Below are positions 39,496 to 51,036 of a stretch of 51,567 nucleotides of DNA, piece after piece. The DNA is taken from positions 1 to 51,567 of the forward strand of contig NZ_JAHLPT010000017.1 of NCBI RefSeq assembly GCF_018918025.1. The letters are read 5' to 3'. Made by a program: the position numbers and the translations under genes. Each line of letters begins with the position of its first letter. The first letter of the stretch is position 1. The DNA is from Oscillibacter sp. MSJ-31. GTDB taxonomy: Bacteria > Bacillota > Clostridia > Oscillospirales > Oscillospiraceae. The notes below the pieces were generated by a model. That model worked only from the letters and a program-made list of their open reading frames with translations, searched no databases and was not told the origin of the DNA.

Positions 39496-40269
39496 ATGAA
39501 TCGCAGATATCGCAAAACCATCATTGCCGGAAACTGGAAAATGAACAAGACCGCCACCGAGGCCAAAAAGTTCGCGGACGATTTCAAGGCTCTGCTGCCC
39601 AAGACCAAGTGGTGCGACGTGGTCGTGTGCGTGCCGAGCGTGGATATTTCCGCCGCCGTGCGCGCCTTTAAGGACAGCCGCGTGGCCGTCGGCGCACAGA
39701 ATCTTTTCTATGAGGATCACGGCGCTTACACCGGCGAGGTCAGCGCCGCCATGCTGTGCGACCTCGGTGTGAAGTACGTCATCGTCGGCCACAGCGAGCG
39801 CCGCGCCATGTTCGGCGAGACCGACGCCATCGTCAACAAGAAGGTCCACGCCGCGCTGAACGCCGGGCTCAACCCCATCATCTGCGTGGGCGAGAGCCTT
39901 GACCAGCGCGAGATGGGCGTGACGATGGAGCTTATCGCCCTGCAGGTCAAGTCCGCGCTCGCGGGCGTGGCCGCGGAGAATATCCGCCGCTGCGTCATCG
40001 CCTACGAGCCCATCTGGGCCATCGGCACCGGCAAGACCGCCACCGGCGAGCAGGCCGCCGAGGTCTGCGGCTTCATCCGCGCCACCATCCGCGCCATGTA
40101 CGGCGCACGCATCGCCCGCTCCGTCACCATTCAGTACGGCGGCTCGATGAATCCCGCCAACGCTGCCGAGCTGCTCGGCCACGAGGACATTGACGGCGGT
40201 CTGATCGGCGGCGCGTCCCTCGACGCCGGCAAGTTCATGGACATCGTCAACGCAGCCAATCAGGGCTGA
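39496..40269 (+). CDS. tpiA: Triosephosphate isomerase
   Basis: 257 residues, full-length TIM barrel. GNWKMNKT with the active-site lysine, VIVGHSERRAMFGE with the histidine, AYEPIWAIGTGKTA with the catalytic glutamate and flexible loop, and QYGGSMNPANAAEL for phosphate binding. Interconverts dihydroxyacetone phosphate and glyceraldehyde 3-phosphate. ATG 39496 is preceded by TAGGAGAGC. It is 18 bp ahead of gpmI and belongs to the same transcript. Confidence 0.97.
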   Translation: MNRRYRKTIIAGNWKMNKTATEAKKFADDFKALLPKTKWCDVVVCVPSVDISAAVRAFKDSRVAVGAQNLFYEDHGAYTGEVSAAMLCDLGVKYVIVGHSERRAMFGETDAIVNKKVHAALNAGLNPIICVGESLDQREMGVTMELIALQVKSALAGVAAENIRRCVIAYEPIWAIGTGKTATGEQAAEVCGFIRATIRAMYGARIARSVTIQYGGSMNPANAAELLGHEDIDGGLIGGASLDAGKFMDIVNAANQG

Positions 40270-40287
40270 GCGAAAGGAGTCCTTGCG

Positions 40288-43153
<2,866 letters not shown>

Positions 43154-43215
43154 GGCAACCCAGCACAATGAAAGCGTTATTGCCTTAAAATTTCCCGAGA
43201 AATATGGTTTAGAAA

Positions 43216-43252
43216 AGGCTCCGACGGCGCACAATACCGTCAGAGCCTCTTC
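43216..43252 (+). terminator. Terminator after eno
   Basis: Imperfect 12-bp stem AGGCTCCGACGG (43216-43227) and CCGTCAGAGCCT (43237-43248), then TCTTCTATTT. Confidence 0.6.
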
Positions 43253-43293
43253 TATTTCGCAGCGCCCGCCACGCGGGCAGAAAGGACACGCTT

Positions 43294-44010
43294 ATGAATG
43301 AACCGAAACGCCGCGCCGCGCGGCATTCCCTGACCGGGACGGGCTTATACATAGCCCTGTTCCTCGGATTGACGGCACTCGCCGTCGCGGGCTATTGGAT
43401 GCTGCTTCCCTCTTCCGCTGACAAAACACCGACCAATGTGACCAAGCCGCCGGTCACGACTCCCATCACCGCGGAGCCGGTCACCCCGGACGTTCCCGAG
43501 GTCAAGCCGGAGGAGCCGGCCGAGCCGGTGCAGTCCGTTGTGGAGGTCACGGTCCCGGAAAAGGAGCCGGAGGTCACCGAGCCGGTCACGCCCGTCGCGC
43601 CGCGGCTCATTGTCTCTCCCTTGAGCGGCGAGACCGTCGCCGCCTTCAGCATGGACGAGCTCGCTTACAGCGAAACGCTCGCCGACTGGCGCACACACGA
43701 CGGCATCGACATCAAGGCGGACGCCGGCACGCAGGTGCTCGCCGCCAGCTCCGGCACGGTGCTCTCCGTCGCGGACGACGACCTGATGGGCACCACCGTC
43801 GTCATCGCGCACGACGGCGGCTACGAGACCACCTACTCCAACCTTCAGAGCGTCCCGACCGTCGCGCCGGAGCAGTACGTCTCCGCCGGGCAGGTCATCG
43901 GCGCGGTCGGCGTGACCTCGCTCGCCGAGGCTTCCATGTCGCCGCACCTGCACTTCTCCGTCACAAAGGACGGCGAGATCATCGACCCGCAGGAATTTCT
44001 CAAGTCCTGA
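43294..44010 (+). CDS. Membrane-anchored M23 (LytM-type) peptidase-like protein, possibly SpoIIQ-like
   Basis: 238 residues: short cytoplasmic start, one transmembrane helix (~17-38), a proline/valine/glutamate-rich spacer, and a C-terminal M23 domain. WRTHDGIDIKADAGTQVLA has the HxxxD metal ligands and SPHLHFSVTKDG the HxH, so all zinc ligands are present. Architecture and size resemble SpoIIQ, the forespore partner of SpoIIIAH; clostridial SpoIIQ keeps the zinc site while the Bacillus one does not. It could otherwise be a general wall hydrolase or activator. Single gene, 40 bp after the eno terminator. Spore role is an inference. Confidence 0.85.
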   Translation: MNEPKRRAARHSLTGTGLYIALFLGLTALAVAGYWMLLPSSADKTPTNVTKPPVTTPITAEPVTPDVPEVKPEEPAEPVQSVVEVTVPEKEPEVTEPVTPVAPRLIVSPLSGETVAAFSMDELAYSETLADWRTHDGIDIKADAGTQVLAASSGTVLSVADDDLMGTTVVIAHDGGYETTYSNLQSVPTVAPEQYVSAGQVIGAVGVTSLAEASMSPHLHFSVTKDGEIIDPQEFLKS

Positions 44011-44011
44011 C

Positions 44012-44046
44012 AAAAGAGCCGATCCAACGGATCGGCTCTTTTCTTA
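44012..44046. terminator. Convergent terminator
   Basis: 14-bp stem AAAAGAGCCGATCC (44012-44025) and GGATCGGCTCTTTT (44029-44042), loop AAC. It serves the M23 gene and probably the facing putP. Confidence 0.9.
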
Positions 44047-44084
44047 TATTCGCTTATCGGTACGCCGTCAGCTGATTGCTTCAC

Positions 44085-45605
44085 TCAGTCCGCGTCGGGC
44101 TTCGTAGCCTCCTCAAAGATCGCAACAGCCTCCGCGTTCGGGGCCTCGGTGAATCTCGCCACGAGATAGGCCGCGAGGAAGCTGACGATAAAGCCGGGAA
44201 CGATCTCATACACACCCGTCGAGGCGGTGAGACCGCTCAGCAGCCAGCCGAGATCCACCACGAAGCCGGACACCACGCCCGCGACCGCGCCCTTGTAGTT
44301 GAAGCGCTTCCAGAAGAGGGAGAGCAGGATGGTGGGGCCGAAGGACGCGCCGAAGGCGCCCCAGGCGTTCTCCACCATGTCCATGATGGCCTGCGCGCCG
44401 CTGCCCTTGGAGTTGGCGATGGCAAAGGCGATCAGGGAGAGGACAAGCACCAGCACGCGGCCGACGAGCAGCGTTTCCTTCTCGCTCGCGCCCTTGCGGA
44501 AGAAGGGCTTATAGAGGTCCGCCGTGAAGGAGCTGGAGGCGACGAGCAGCTGAGAATCCGCCGTGGAGATGGACGCGGCGATGATGGCTGCGAGCAGCAG
44601 ACCGCAGATGCCCGCCGGGAAGAACTTGCGGGACATGGCGATGAAAACGAGCTTCTGGTTGCCGTGGGTGAGCAGCTCCTCGCCCATGATCATGCGCCCG
44701 AAATAGGCGATCATAACGGCGGAGAAGAGGGAAATGACGACCCAGATGATGGCCACGATAGAGGACTTCTTGATCATCGAGGGCTTCTCGATGGACATGA
44801 AGCGCACAAGGATATGCGGCATACCGAAGTAACCGAGACCCCAGCCGAGGCCGCTGACAATGTCCTGCCAGCTCGCGTTGAAGATGCCGCCGCCGAAGGC
44901 GCACTGCGTCACCGCGCCGGTCGCAGCGTCGGTATACTCATAGACTGTCTCCAGTGCCGTGGGATCAAGCAGCTCGCTGTGGCCGAAATAGACGACGATA
45001 GGCACCAGCATCAGCGCCGCCATCATCAGAAGGCCCTGGAAGAAATCCGTCCAGCACACAGCGGCGAAGCCGCCGAAGAAGGTGTAGGCCACAATGATGA
45101 GCAGGAAGGCGAACATGGCGATCTTCGGGGAAATATCCGGGAAGAGCGTGGTAAACACGGAGGTGCCCGCCACCAGCGCGGAGGCCACATAGATCGTGTA
45201 GGCAAAGAGGAAGATGAGCGCGCACACGAGCTGCAGCGCGCGGGAATCGACCGCGAAGCGGTTCGTCAGGTACTGCGGGAGCGTGATGGAATCGTTCGCC
45301 GCCTTGGAGAAGGTGCGAAGGCGCTTGGCGCACAGGATCCAGTTGGCCGCCGTACCGATGGCAAGGCCGATGCCGATCCACATCTGGCCAAAGCCGAAGG
45401 CGAGGATCGAGCCGGGCAGGCCCATCAGCAGCCACGCGGACATATCGGACGCCTGCGCGGACAAGGCGGTAACCCAAGGGCCCATGGAGCGTCCGCCGAG
45501 GAAGAAGTCCTCCGAATTTTTGTTCGTGCCGTTGAAGTAGAACACCAGCGCCACGCCGAGCAGGATAACAAAGTACGCGATAAATGTTGTGATCTCCCAG
45601 TTCAT
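44085..45605 (-). CDS. putP: Sodium/proline symporter
   Basis: 506 residues, thirteen hydrophobic helices of the sodium:solute symporter family. DFFLGGRSMGPWVTALSAQASDMSAWLLMGLPG is the PutP sodium/proline site, and FGGFAAVCWTDFFQGLLM, GYFGMPHILVRFMS and AASISTADSQLLVASSSFTADLY are PutP-specific. Couples proline entry to sodium. ATG 45605 is chosen for GGAAGGAC upstream; the frame runs further without a site. Monocistronic, facing the M23 gene. It may supply proline for Stickland-type fermentation or osmoprotection. Confidence 0.95.
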   Translation of the reverse strand: MNWEITTFIAYFVILLGVALVFYFNGTNKNSEDFFLGGRSMGPWVTALSAQASDMSAWLLMGLPGSILAFGFGQMWIGIGLAIGTAANWILCAKRLRTFSKAANDSITLPQYLTNRFAVDSRALQLVCALIFLFAYTIYVASALVAGTSVFTTLFPDISPKIAMFAFLLIIVAYTFFGGFAAVCWTDFFQGLLMMAALMLVPIVVYFGHSELLDPTALETVYEYTDAATGAVTQCAFGGGIFNASWQDIVSGLGWGLGYFGMPHILVRFMSIEKPSMIKKSSIVAIIWVVISLFSAVMIAYFGRMIMGEELLTHGNQKLVFIAMSRKFFPAGICGLLLAAIIAASISTADSQLLVASSSFTADLYKPFFRKGASEKETLLVGRVLVLVLSLIAFAIANSKGSGAQAIMDMVENAWGAFGASFGPTILLSLFWKRFNYKGAVAGVVSGFVVDLGWLLSGLTASTGVYEIVPGFIVSFLAAYLVARFTEAPNAEAVAIFEEATKPDAD

Positions 45606-45676
45606 AAGCTTTTGTCCTTCCGTCTTTCTGTTTGAGGCAGATACCTTATGGAAAAGCCGCACGAGGCAAAATAAAG

Positions 45677-45710
45677 CAAGAGGGGCACAACGAATGTCGT
45701 GCCCTTCTTG
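45677..45710 (-). terminator. Hairpin upstream of putP
   Basis: Stem 45677-45691 with 45696-45710 (core GGGCAC/GTGCCC), loop GAAT, one mismatch and one wobble, followed on the minus strand by CTTTATTTTG. It either ends leftward transcription from the decayed ICE gene upstream or sits in the putP leader as an attenuator. Confidence 0.45.
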
Positions 45711-45782
45711 TGCTCCCGGTCGGTCCATGATCCGTCCGCCGGCAGCCGCCGGCAGATAAACATACAGCTTTTCACGACAATA

Positions 45783-46169
45783 TCAATTTAATATTAAATG
45801 CCAAATGATGAGATTTGTCAAGGGATGTTCCGGAAAATTGTTGCGTTTCTGCACGCCAGGGCTAAAGCTGCACTCATCCAGCCGCAGTCCGAGCGTGAAG
45901 CGGTCCTGACAGGCCGTGAACCGCCGCAGGGCAATGGGGACGATCTGCGAGAGCCGCAGGGGTGTGAGGCTCCCGTGCAGACGGTACCGGCCATCGTCCG
46001 TTTTGTCCCTGAAACCACATCCGTATTTAGCGTTGGACAAAGCGGATGGCATAGCTACCCTCACGCTTGGAACGGTCGAACCACCGCCCTGGGCACGCAG
46101 CAGAGATACCAGGTCGGTATTCTGCGCCCGCGCCTTTTCCTCCGGCGTGAAATAGATAAATTTAGCCAT
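45783..46169 (-). pseudogene. 5' fragment of an ICE-type Toprim/primase-like gene joined to unrelated sequence
   Basis: A 128-codon frame. Its first ~28 residues, MAKFIYFTPEEKARAQNTDL and VSLLRAQG, match the very conserved start of DUF3991/Toprim proteins of Firmicutes integrative conjugative elements. After GGGS the sequence is no longer family-like and I recognise nothing in it; a normal gene would continue for several hundred residues. The original CGGAG ribosome site remains, so a short hybrid peptide may still be made. It diverges from the DUF4317 gene. Together with the fragments at 47465 and 47873 it points to a decayed ICE. Confidence 0.65.
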
Positions 46170-46203
46170 TCTTTTTTCTCCGTATGGATCGATGTGGTCC
46201 CTC

Positions 46204-46232
46204 TTGCCGCCCGAGGGACGCTGTGGTACAAT
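46204..46232 (+). promoter_or_regulatory. Promoter of the DUF4317 gene
   Basis: TTGCCG (46204-46209), 17-bp spacer, TACAAT (46227-46232), 39 bp before the start codon. Confidence 0.65.
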
Positions 46233-46270
46233 TTCTCTCCGTGATATTCTGTGAGAGAAGGAAGAAGCAA

Positions 46271-47419
46271 ATGAACCAGAAAGAACTCAACGAAATACGC
46301 CGGCGCTTCCGGCTCGATAAAAATAACTTCAGCCGCATCTTCGGCTGCTACGTTAACTCCAACCGCGAGGTCATCTCGTGGATCGATGCTTCCCTCGGCC
46401 TCATGCGGCAGGAGGAGCAGGAGATGTATCTGGGGCTGCTCAAAAAGACGCTCTCCGGCACGCTGGGGCGCAACCTCATCGACATCGAATTCTCCACCAC
46501 GCAGGTCGCGGACAGCGACGAGCACCGTCTGCTCCAAACCCTGCGCCAGACGGAGTGCAAGGATGCGAACGCCCGCGAAACGCTCTGCCGCAAAATTATT
46601 GAATCTCTCAATATGGGCGAGACGAACTGCCTCATTCTCCTCGCCGCCGACGCCTATGATGTTCCTTACCGCGGCAAGGACGACGAGCTGCAGGCGGACG
46701 CCTCCGGCGACGTCTACAAGTATTTTATCTGCGCCATTTGTCCTGTGAAGGCACCGACGCTCGAGCTGCGCTACGATACCGACGAGAATTTCTTCCACCC
46801 AAGCTCCACCGGACATATTGCCCTTGCGCCCGAGCTGGGCTTCCTCTTCCCCGCCTTCGACGACCGCGCGGCGAACATCTACAACGCGCTTTTCTACAGC
46901 AAGAACGTCGAGCTCATCCACGAGGAGGTCATTGACGCGGTGTTCCGCGTCGAGCCGCCGATGTCCGCCGTTGAGCAGAAAAATGTGTTTGATACCGCGC
47001 TCGCTGATACGCTTGAAAAGGATTGCAGCTACGATGTGGTGCAGTCCGTCCACGAGCAGCTGCGCGGCCGCATTCAGGAGCATAAGGAGAGCCGCGACCC
47101 CGCGCCGCTGGAGCTGACGGTCGGCGACGTCGGCGGCATCCTGTCCGAGAGCGGCGTGAGCGAGGAGAAGGTCGAGAGCTTCCGCCGCGAGTGCGAGAAG
47201 CAGTACGGTGAGAATGCCGCGCTGAACCCGAAGAACATTCTCGGCACGGGCAAGTTCGAGATCACCACGCCGGAGGTGAAGATCACCGTCGCGCCGGAGA
47301 ACAGCTATCTCATCGAGGCCCGCATGATCGGCGGGCGCAGGTACCTGCTCATTCCCGCCGACGATGGTGTGGAGGTCAACGGCGTGAGCGTGAGCATTCC
47401 GAACGAGGAGCATAGCTGA
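46271..47419 (+). CDS. DUF4317 family protein
   Basis: 382 residues, full length for this Clostridia family of unknown function. Recognised from NQKELNEIRRRFRLDKNNFS, IFGCYVNSNREVIS, LLKKTLSGTLGRNLIDIEFST, LAADAYDVPYRGKDDELQAD and ELGFLFPAFDDRAANIYNAL. No catalytic motif, signal peptide or membrane segment; cytosolic. ATG 46271 follows GAAGGAAGAAG. It has its own promoter and stands on the plus strand between minus-strand fragments of conjugative-element genes, which suggests either insertion of the element on both sides of a housekeeping gene or a rearrangement. Confidence 0.88.
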   Translation: MNQKELNEIRRRFRLDKNNFSRIFGCYVNSNREVISWIDASLGLMRQEEQEMYLGLLKKTLSGTLGRNLIDIEFSTTQVADSDEHRLLQTLRQTECKDANARETLCRKIIESLNMGETNCLILLAADAYDVPYRGKDDELQADASGDVYKYFICAICPVKAPTLELRYDTDENFFHPSSTGHIALAPELGFLFPAFDDRAANIYNALFYSKNVELIHEEVIDAVFRVEPPMSAVEQKNVFDTALADTLEKDCSYDVVQSVHEQLRGRIQEHKESRDPAPLELTVGDVGGILSESGVSEEKVESFRRECEKQYGENAALNPKNILGTGKFEITTPEVKITVAPENSYLIEARMIGGRRYLLIPADDGVEVNGVSVSIPNEEHS

Positions 47420-47464
47420 TCACAGAGCCGCAGCACCGGTCATCACCGATGCCGCGGCTCTGCA

Positions 47465-47881
47465 CTATGTATGCGATATCTCTTCATGATCGTCGGGCTT
47501 GTGTCCCATGGCAAGGCGTTTGCGCTGGAGCTCACGGTGGCGCTTGCGGTCGATCCGCAGGCCATAGAGCGTACCGTCAGCCTTGCTGTTATCCTCGAAG
47601 ATCCTGCCCATGTGGTGCAGCATCTGCATGACCGAATCGCCAAGAGTAGGTGAGCGATACACCGCATCTCTTTTTGGCACCCTGCTGTCGGGCGGCACAT
47701 CGGCATTCTGTTCCGGCGTGTTGTTGGTCGGTTCGCCGGTATTCTCTTCCGCACCATCTGCTGCACTCGCCCTTTGCACAGGTTCGTGGTACACCAGCAC
47801 GTCATTCCTTGGACGCGGGTCAGGATCAATCGGTGCCGGGGTCTCCTGCACGGGCTGTTCTTTCGCTTGCCTATGGGACAT
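47465..47881 (-). pseudogene. 3' fragment of an ICE-type Toprim/DUF3991-like or relaxosome gene
   Basis: 138 codons. The C-terminal half, DSVMQMLHHMGRIFEDNSKA onward with LYGLRIDRKRHRELQRKRLAMGHKPDDHEE, matches the C-terminal tail of long DNA-processing proteins of Firmicutes conjugative elements. The proline-rich N-terminal half looks like the linker before it. There is no proper start region: the frame begins at 47881, inside a methyltransferase fragment on the other strand, marking a breakpoint near 47873-47881. Probably not functional. Family assignment from pattern memory only. Confidence 0.55.
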
Positions 47882-48130
47882 TGGACACGCGCCAACGCGG
47901 AGACTTGCTTACTTGCTGTTAGGGGCCATCCGAAGCGACAAGCGAAGGACGTCCATCAGGTCATTATTTCTCATGCGGAAGAACGCAGTAAAAAGCCAGA
48001 TGAGGTAAGGGAACGAATCGAGAGACTTATGGGGGATGTGCCGCGCATTGAGTTATTTGCCCGTCAGAAAGCTGATGGCTGGGACGTTTGGGGTAATGAG
48101 GTCATCAATGATGTGGAACTGATAACGTAA
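47873..48130 (+). pseudogene. 3' fragment of an MT-A70-family adenine DNA methyltransferase
   Basis: About 85 codons ending in TAA. The sequence MGHWTRANAETCLLAVRGHP, then KRQAKDVHQVII, KKPDEVRERIERLMGDVPRI and ELFARQKADGWDVWGNEV is the C-terminal part of MT-A70 methyltransferases, which methylate N6 of adenine and are often carried by phages and ICEs. The catalytic DPPW region and everything before it are missing. The homology starts abruptly at 47873 where the opposite-strand fragment ends, so this is a recombination junction. Confidence 0.75.
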
Positions 48131-48299
48131 CACATCTCACCATAGCAAGCATGAAGGAAGCATCAGAACATGGATGTAAGCGAGACGTTCTAAAGTCCGC
48201 TTACTGAATTTATATGACGTGGCGCGGCAATGTAGGTGTGTGAGATGGGAGATGGAAGCGGTTTCAGACTGTAGAAGAATAGAATCCAGTCTATACCCA
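48131..48299. other. Intergenic, no feature seen
   Basis: 169 bp between the methyltransferase fragment and the feoB stop codon. I see no gene, strong hairpin or promoter in it; it is probably further decayed mobile DNA. Confidence 0.4.
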
Positions 48300-50288
48300 T
48301 CATAAGATACCGATCAAGGCGTAGACGACGGATGCTGCGATCCATGCGACACAGCACTGCATCAGCACGACGCCTATTGTTTTCAGCGTTGAGCCGAATT
48401 CCCGCCGGATCGTGGCTACCGCCGCGATGCAGGGAGTATACAGCAGCGTAAAGACCAGGAAGCTCGCGGCGGAGCGGTTGGTGAACATTGTAGAAAGCGG
48501 GGCCCCGCCCAGCAAGACCTCCAGCGTGCTGACGACGGATTCCTTTGCGATGAAGCCGGAAATCAGGGAGGTCGCGCAGTGCCAATCCGCAAAGCCCAGC
48601 GGCGCGAACACCGGCGCGATCCATCGGCCGATGAGGGCCAAAAGACTGTCGGCGCTGTCGGCCACCACGTTCAGCCTGATATCAAAGCTTTGCAGGAACC
48701 AGATGATGATCGTAGCCAGAAAAATCACCGTAAAGGCCCTCTGCAAAAAATCCTTGGCCTTTTCCCACAGCAGAAGCGCAACGCTCTTGAGGCTCGGCAA
48801 GCGGTAATTGGGAAGCTCCATGACAAACGGTACCGGCTTCCCGCGGAATGTGCTCCAGTTCATGATAAGCGCGGCAACGATCCCAATCAGAATGCCCAGC
48901 AGATACAGAGAGATCATCACGAGCGCACGGTGCGTCGGGAAGAACGCCGCGGTAAAAAACGCGTAGATGGAGATCTTTGCCGAGCAGCTCATATAAGGCG
49001 TGAGCAGGATGGTCATCTTGCGGTCGCGGTCGCTCGATACCGTGCGCGTCGCCATGATGGCCGGCACGGAGCAGCCGAAGCCGATGAGCATGGGAACGAT
49101 GCTGCGGCCGGACAGGCCGATCTTACGCAGGGGCTTGTCCATCACAAATGCGACGCGCGCCATGTAGCCGGTATCCTCCAGAATGGAGAGGAAGAAAAAG
49201 AGCGTCACGATGATGGGCAGGAACACCAGCACGCTGCCTACGCCCGTAAAAATGCCGTCGATGATGAGGCTATGTACCACAGGGTTAATGCCGTATGCGG
49301 TCAGGGCATGGTCCACCGCGGCGGTAAGGGCGCCAATGCCGACCGCAAGCCAGTCGGACAGCCGCTGCCCGATCACATGAAAGGTGAGGTAGAATATCAG
49401 CAGCATAACGGCAAGAAAGGCAGGGAGCGCCGTATACCGGCCGGTAAGAAACCGGTCGATCTTCATCGAGCGGGCGTGCTCCCGGCTCTCGTGGCACTTT
49501 ACCACCGACGATGCCACAACGCTTTCAATGAAGGTGTAGCGCATATCGGCAAGCGCTGCGTTGCGGTCAAGTCCCGCTTCGCTCTCCATCTGCACGATGC
49601 AATGCTCAAGCAGCTCGCGCTCGTTCCGATCGAGCGCCAGACGGTCGGCGAGGTCATCGCCGCCTTCGATCAGCTTTGTTGCACAGAAGCGTGCCGGCAC
49701 ACCGATGCGGTCGGCGTGGTCGGCGATCAGGTGCGTGACGGCGTGGATGCAGCGGTGGACGGCGGAATCATCCGCGCAGAAGTCCGTCACCTTGGGCAGA
49801 GTTTTGCTCCGAGCCACGGCGATCGCCTGATCCACCAGCTCGCTCACGCCCTCGCCCTTTGCGGCTGCGATCGGTATGACAGGGATGCCGAGCGCAGCGC
49901 TCATCTTCTGCACGTCGATAGAGCCGCCGTTGGAACGGACCTCATCCATCATGTTCAGCGCCAGCACCATCGGTATCCGCAGCTCGAGCAGCTGAAGCGT
50001 CAGGTACAAATTGCGCTCAATGTTGGTGGCGTCCACAATGTTGATCATGCCGTCCGGCTTCTGATTGAGGATAAAATCGCGGGAGACGATCTCCTCCTGC
50101 GTATAGGGCCGCAGGGAGTAAATGCCGGGCAGATCCACCACGGCGCAGCCTTTTTCATCTGTGATCTCGCCCATCTTCTGATCTACCGTGACACCGGGAA
50201 AGTTGCCGACGTGCTGGTTGGAGCCGGTGAGGGCGTTGAAGAGAGTCGTTTTGCCGCAGTTCTGGTTTCCGACGAGTGCAAAGATCAT
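48300..50288 (-). CDS. feoB: Ferrous iron transporter FeoB
   Basis: 662 residues. N-terminal G-domain with G1 GNQNCGKTT (residues 8-16), G3 DLPG, G4 NMMD, then a GDI-like helical spacer and the membrane domain with two inverted Gate repeats (FLPIIVTLFFFLSILEDTGYMARVAF, and the second around ATSLISGFIAKESVVSTLEVL). GCSVPAIMATR and ISGFIAKE are conserved in iron transport. It imports Fe2+ under anaerobic conditions. It begins with ATGA overlapping feoA. No FeoC-like or C-terminal cysteine domain is fused. Confidence 0.96.
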   Translation of the reverse strand: MIFALVGNQNCGKTTLFNALTGSNQHVGNFPGVTVDQKMGEITDEKGCAVVDLPGIYSLRPYTQEEIVSRDFILNQKPDGMINIVDATNIERNLYLTLQLLELRIPMVLALNMMDEVRSNGGSIDVQKMSAALGIPVIPIAAAKGEGVSELVDQAIAVARSKTLPKVTDFCADDSAVHRCIHAVTHLIADHADRIGVPARFCATKLIEGGDDLADRLALDRNERELLEHCIVQMESEAGLDRNAALADMRYTFIESVVASSVVKCHESREHARSMKIDRFLTGRYTALPAFLAVMLLIFYLTFHVIGQRLSDWLAVGIGALTAAVDHALTAYGINPVVHSLIIDGIFTGVGSVLVFLPIIVTLFFFLSILEDTGYMARVAFVMDKPLRKIGLSGRSIVPMLIGFGCSVPAIMATRTVSSDRDRKMTILLTPYMSCSAKISIYAFFTAAFFPTHRALVMISLYLLGILIGIVAALIMNWSTFRGKPVPFVMELPNYRLPSLKSVALLLWEKAKDFLQRAFTVIFLATIIIWFLQSFDIRLNVVADSADSLLALIGRWIAPVFAPLGFADWHCATSLISGFIAKESVVSTLEVLLGGAPLSTMFTNRSAASFLVFTLLYTPCIAAVATIRREFGSTLKTIGVVLMQCCVAWIAASVVYALIGIL

Positions 50289-50515
50289 TTCAGCTCGCCC
50301 TCCACTTCGATCTTTTGTGCCTCCTCTACGCGCAGCGTCAGCTCGTAGCCGCGCACGCGGATCTCGATGGGATCGCCCATCGGCGCGACCTTCTGTAACG
50401 TCACGCGGGTGTGCGGGATCAGCCCCATATCCAACAGACGGCAGCGCAAGGCTCCGTCTCCGCCCACGGCGGTAATGACGGCGGACGTACCGACCTTCAA
50501 TTGATCAAGTGTCAT
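50285..50515 (-). CDS. feoA: Ferrous iron transport accessory protein FeoA
   Basis: 76 residues, SH3-like fold: TLDQLKVGTSAVITAVGGDG, LRCRLLDMGLIPHTRVTLQKVAPMGDP, and IEIRVRGYELTLRVEEAQKIEV, an end-to-end match to FeoA. It probably binds and modulates FeoB in the cytosol. It overlaps feoB by four bases and is read from a near-consensus promoter 34 bp upstream. Confidence 0.95.
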   Translation of the reverse strand: MTLDQLKVGTSAVITAVGGDGALRCRLLDMGLIPHTRVTLQKVAPMGDPIEIRVRGYELTLRVEEAQKIEVEGELK

Positions 50516-50548
50516 CTATTTTTCTCTCCCAATGATTTTGATGTGCTT

Positions 50549-50577
50549 ATGGTAACATTCCCGCCGCGGCCTGTCAA
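50549..50577 (-). promoter_or_regulatory. Promoter of feoAB
   Basis: On the minus strand TTGACA (50577-50572), 17-bp spacer, TACCAT (50554-50549). No classical Fur box is evident over it. Confidence 0.7.
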
Positions 50578-50601
50578 TACAGCTGCGGAGGAGATGCCTT
50601 T

Positions 50602-50627
50602 CGTTATATGAGGTGATTTATATAACG
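50602..50627. repeat. Inverted repeat upstream of feoAB
   Basis: CGTTATAT (50602-50609) and ATATAACG (50620-50627), 10-nt loop, 25 bp upstream of the feoAB -35. It could be an operator for an iron regulator or a hairpin at the end of the pseudogene, with whose 3' end it overlaps. Confidence 0.4.
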
Positions 50628-50947
50628 GCATCAACTGGACGCTGATTGTGGATGTAAACTTCGATGACGATGCATTGAATGGTGGTCTCAAGCTCTTCGG
50701 TGAAGTTGTCGGGATAGGTCACGAGGGTGACGTTATCTTTGCCGTAGAGCTCCTAGAACGCTTCCGCGCCGCGGCGGTCGTCCTCAGACTGAGAAACGGA
50801 ACCGGTCACGATACCGATGTGAATCGCCTCCTCCTGATCGTCAGGAGTATCAGGGGTGTCGGGTGTGTCGGGGGTAGTCTTGTTGCCGCAGGCCACGAGC
50901 GAAAGCTCCATGACCAGAGCGAGCAGGATACTCAGGAATCTTTTCAT
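50618..50947 (-). pseudogene. Broken DUF3798-like substrate-binding lipoprotein gene
   Basis: The frame starts well: ATG 50947 behind TTGGAGG, a lipoprotein signal MKRFLSILLALVMELSLVAC, a TPDTPDTPDTPDD linker, then IHIGIVTGSVSQSEDDRRGAEAF. A TAG at 50755-50753 interrupts it, where a CAG is expected; the same frame continues in family-like fashion (ELYGKDNVTLVTYPDNFTEE) for about 20 more codons and then loses similarity before a TAA at 50620-50618. The rest of the ~350-residue protein is absent. So it carries both a nonsense mutation and a 3' deletion. Signal and linker resemble NupN at 24123-25355. Confidence 0.8.
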
Positions 50948-51036
50948 ACGAAACCTCCAATTTCATTTTTCGCTCGACGGAAGTGTTCGTCAGGCTCTGG
51001 AGTGTGTGGCAGGGAAGAAGCATTTGGAAGCATGAA

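Noticed and set aside
45798-46244. Plus-strand 148-codon frame overlapping the ICE gene fragment
   Set aside because: Its composition is that of an antisense shadow, and the minus-strand frame has the recognisable MAKFIYFTPEEKARA start and ribosome binding site.
50555-50601. Fur box upstream of feoAB
   Set aside because: No sequence close to GATAATGATAATCATTATC is present around the promoter.
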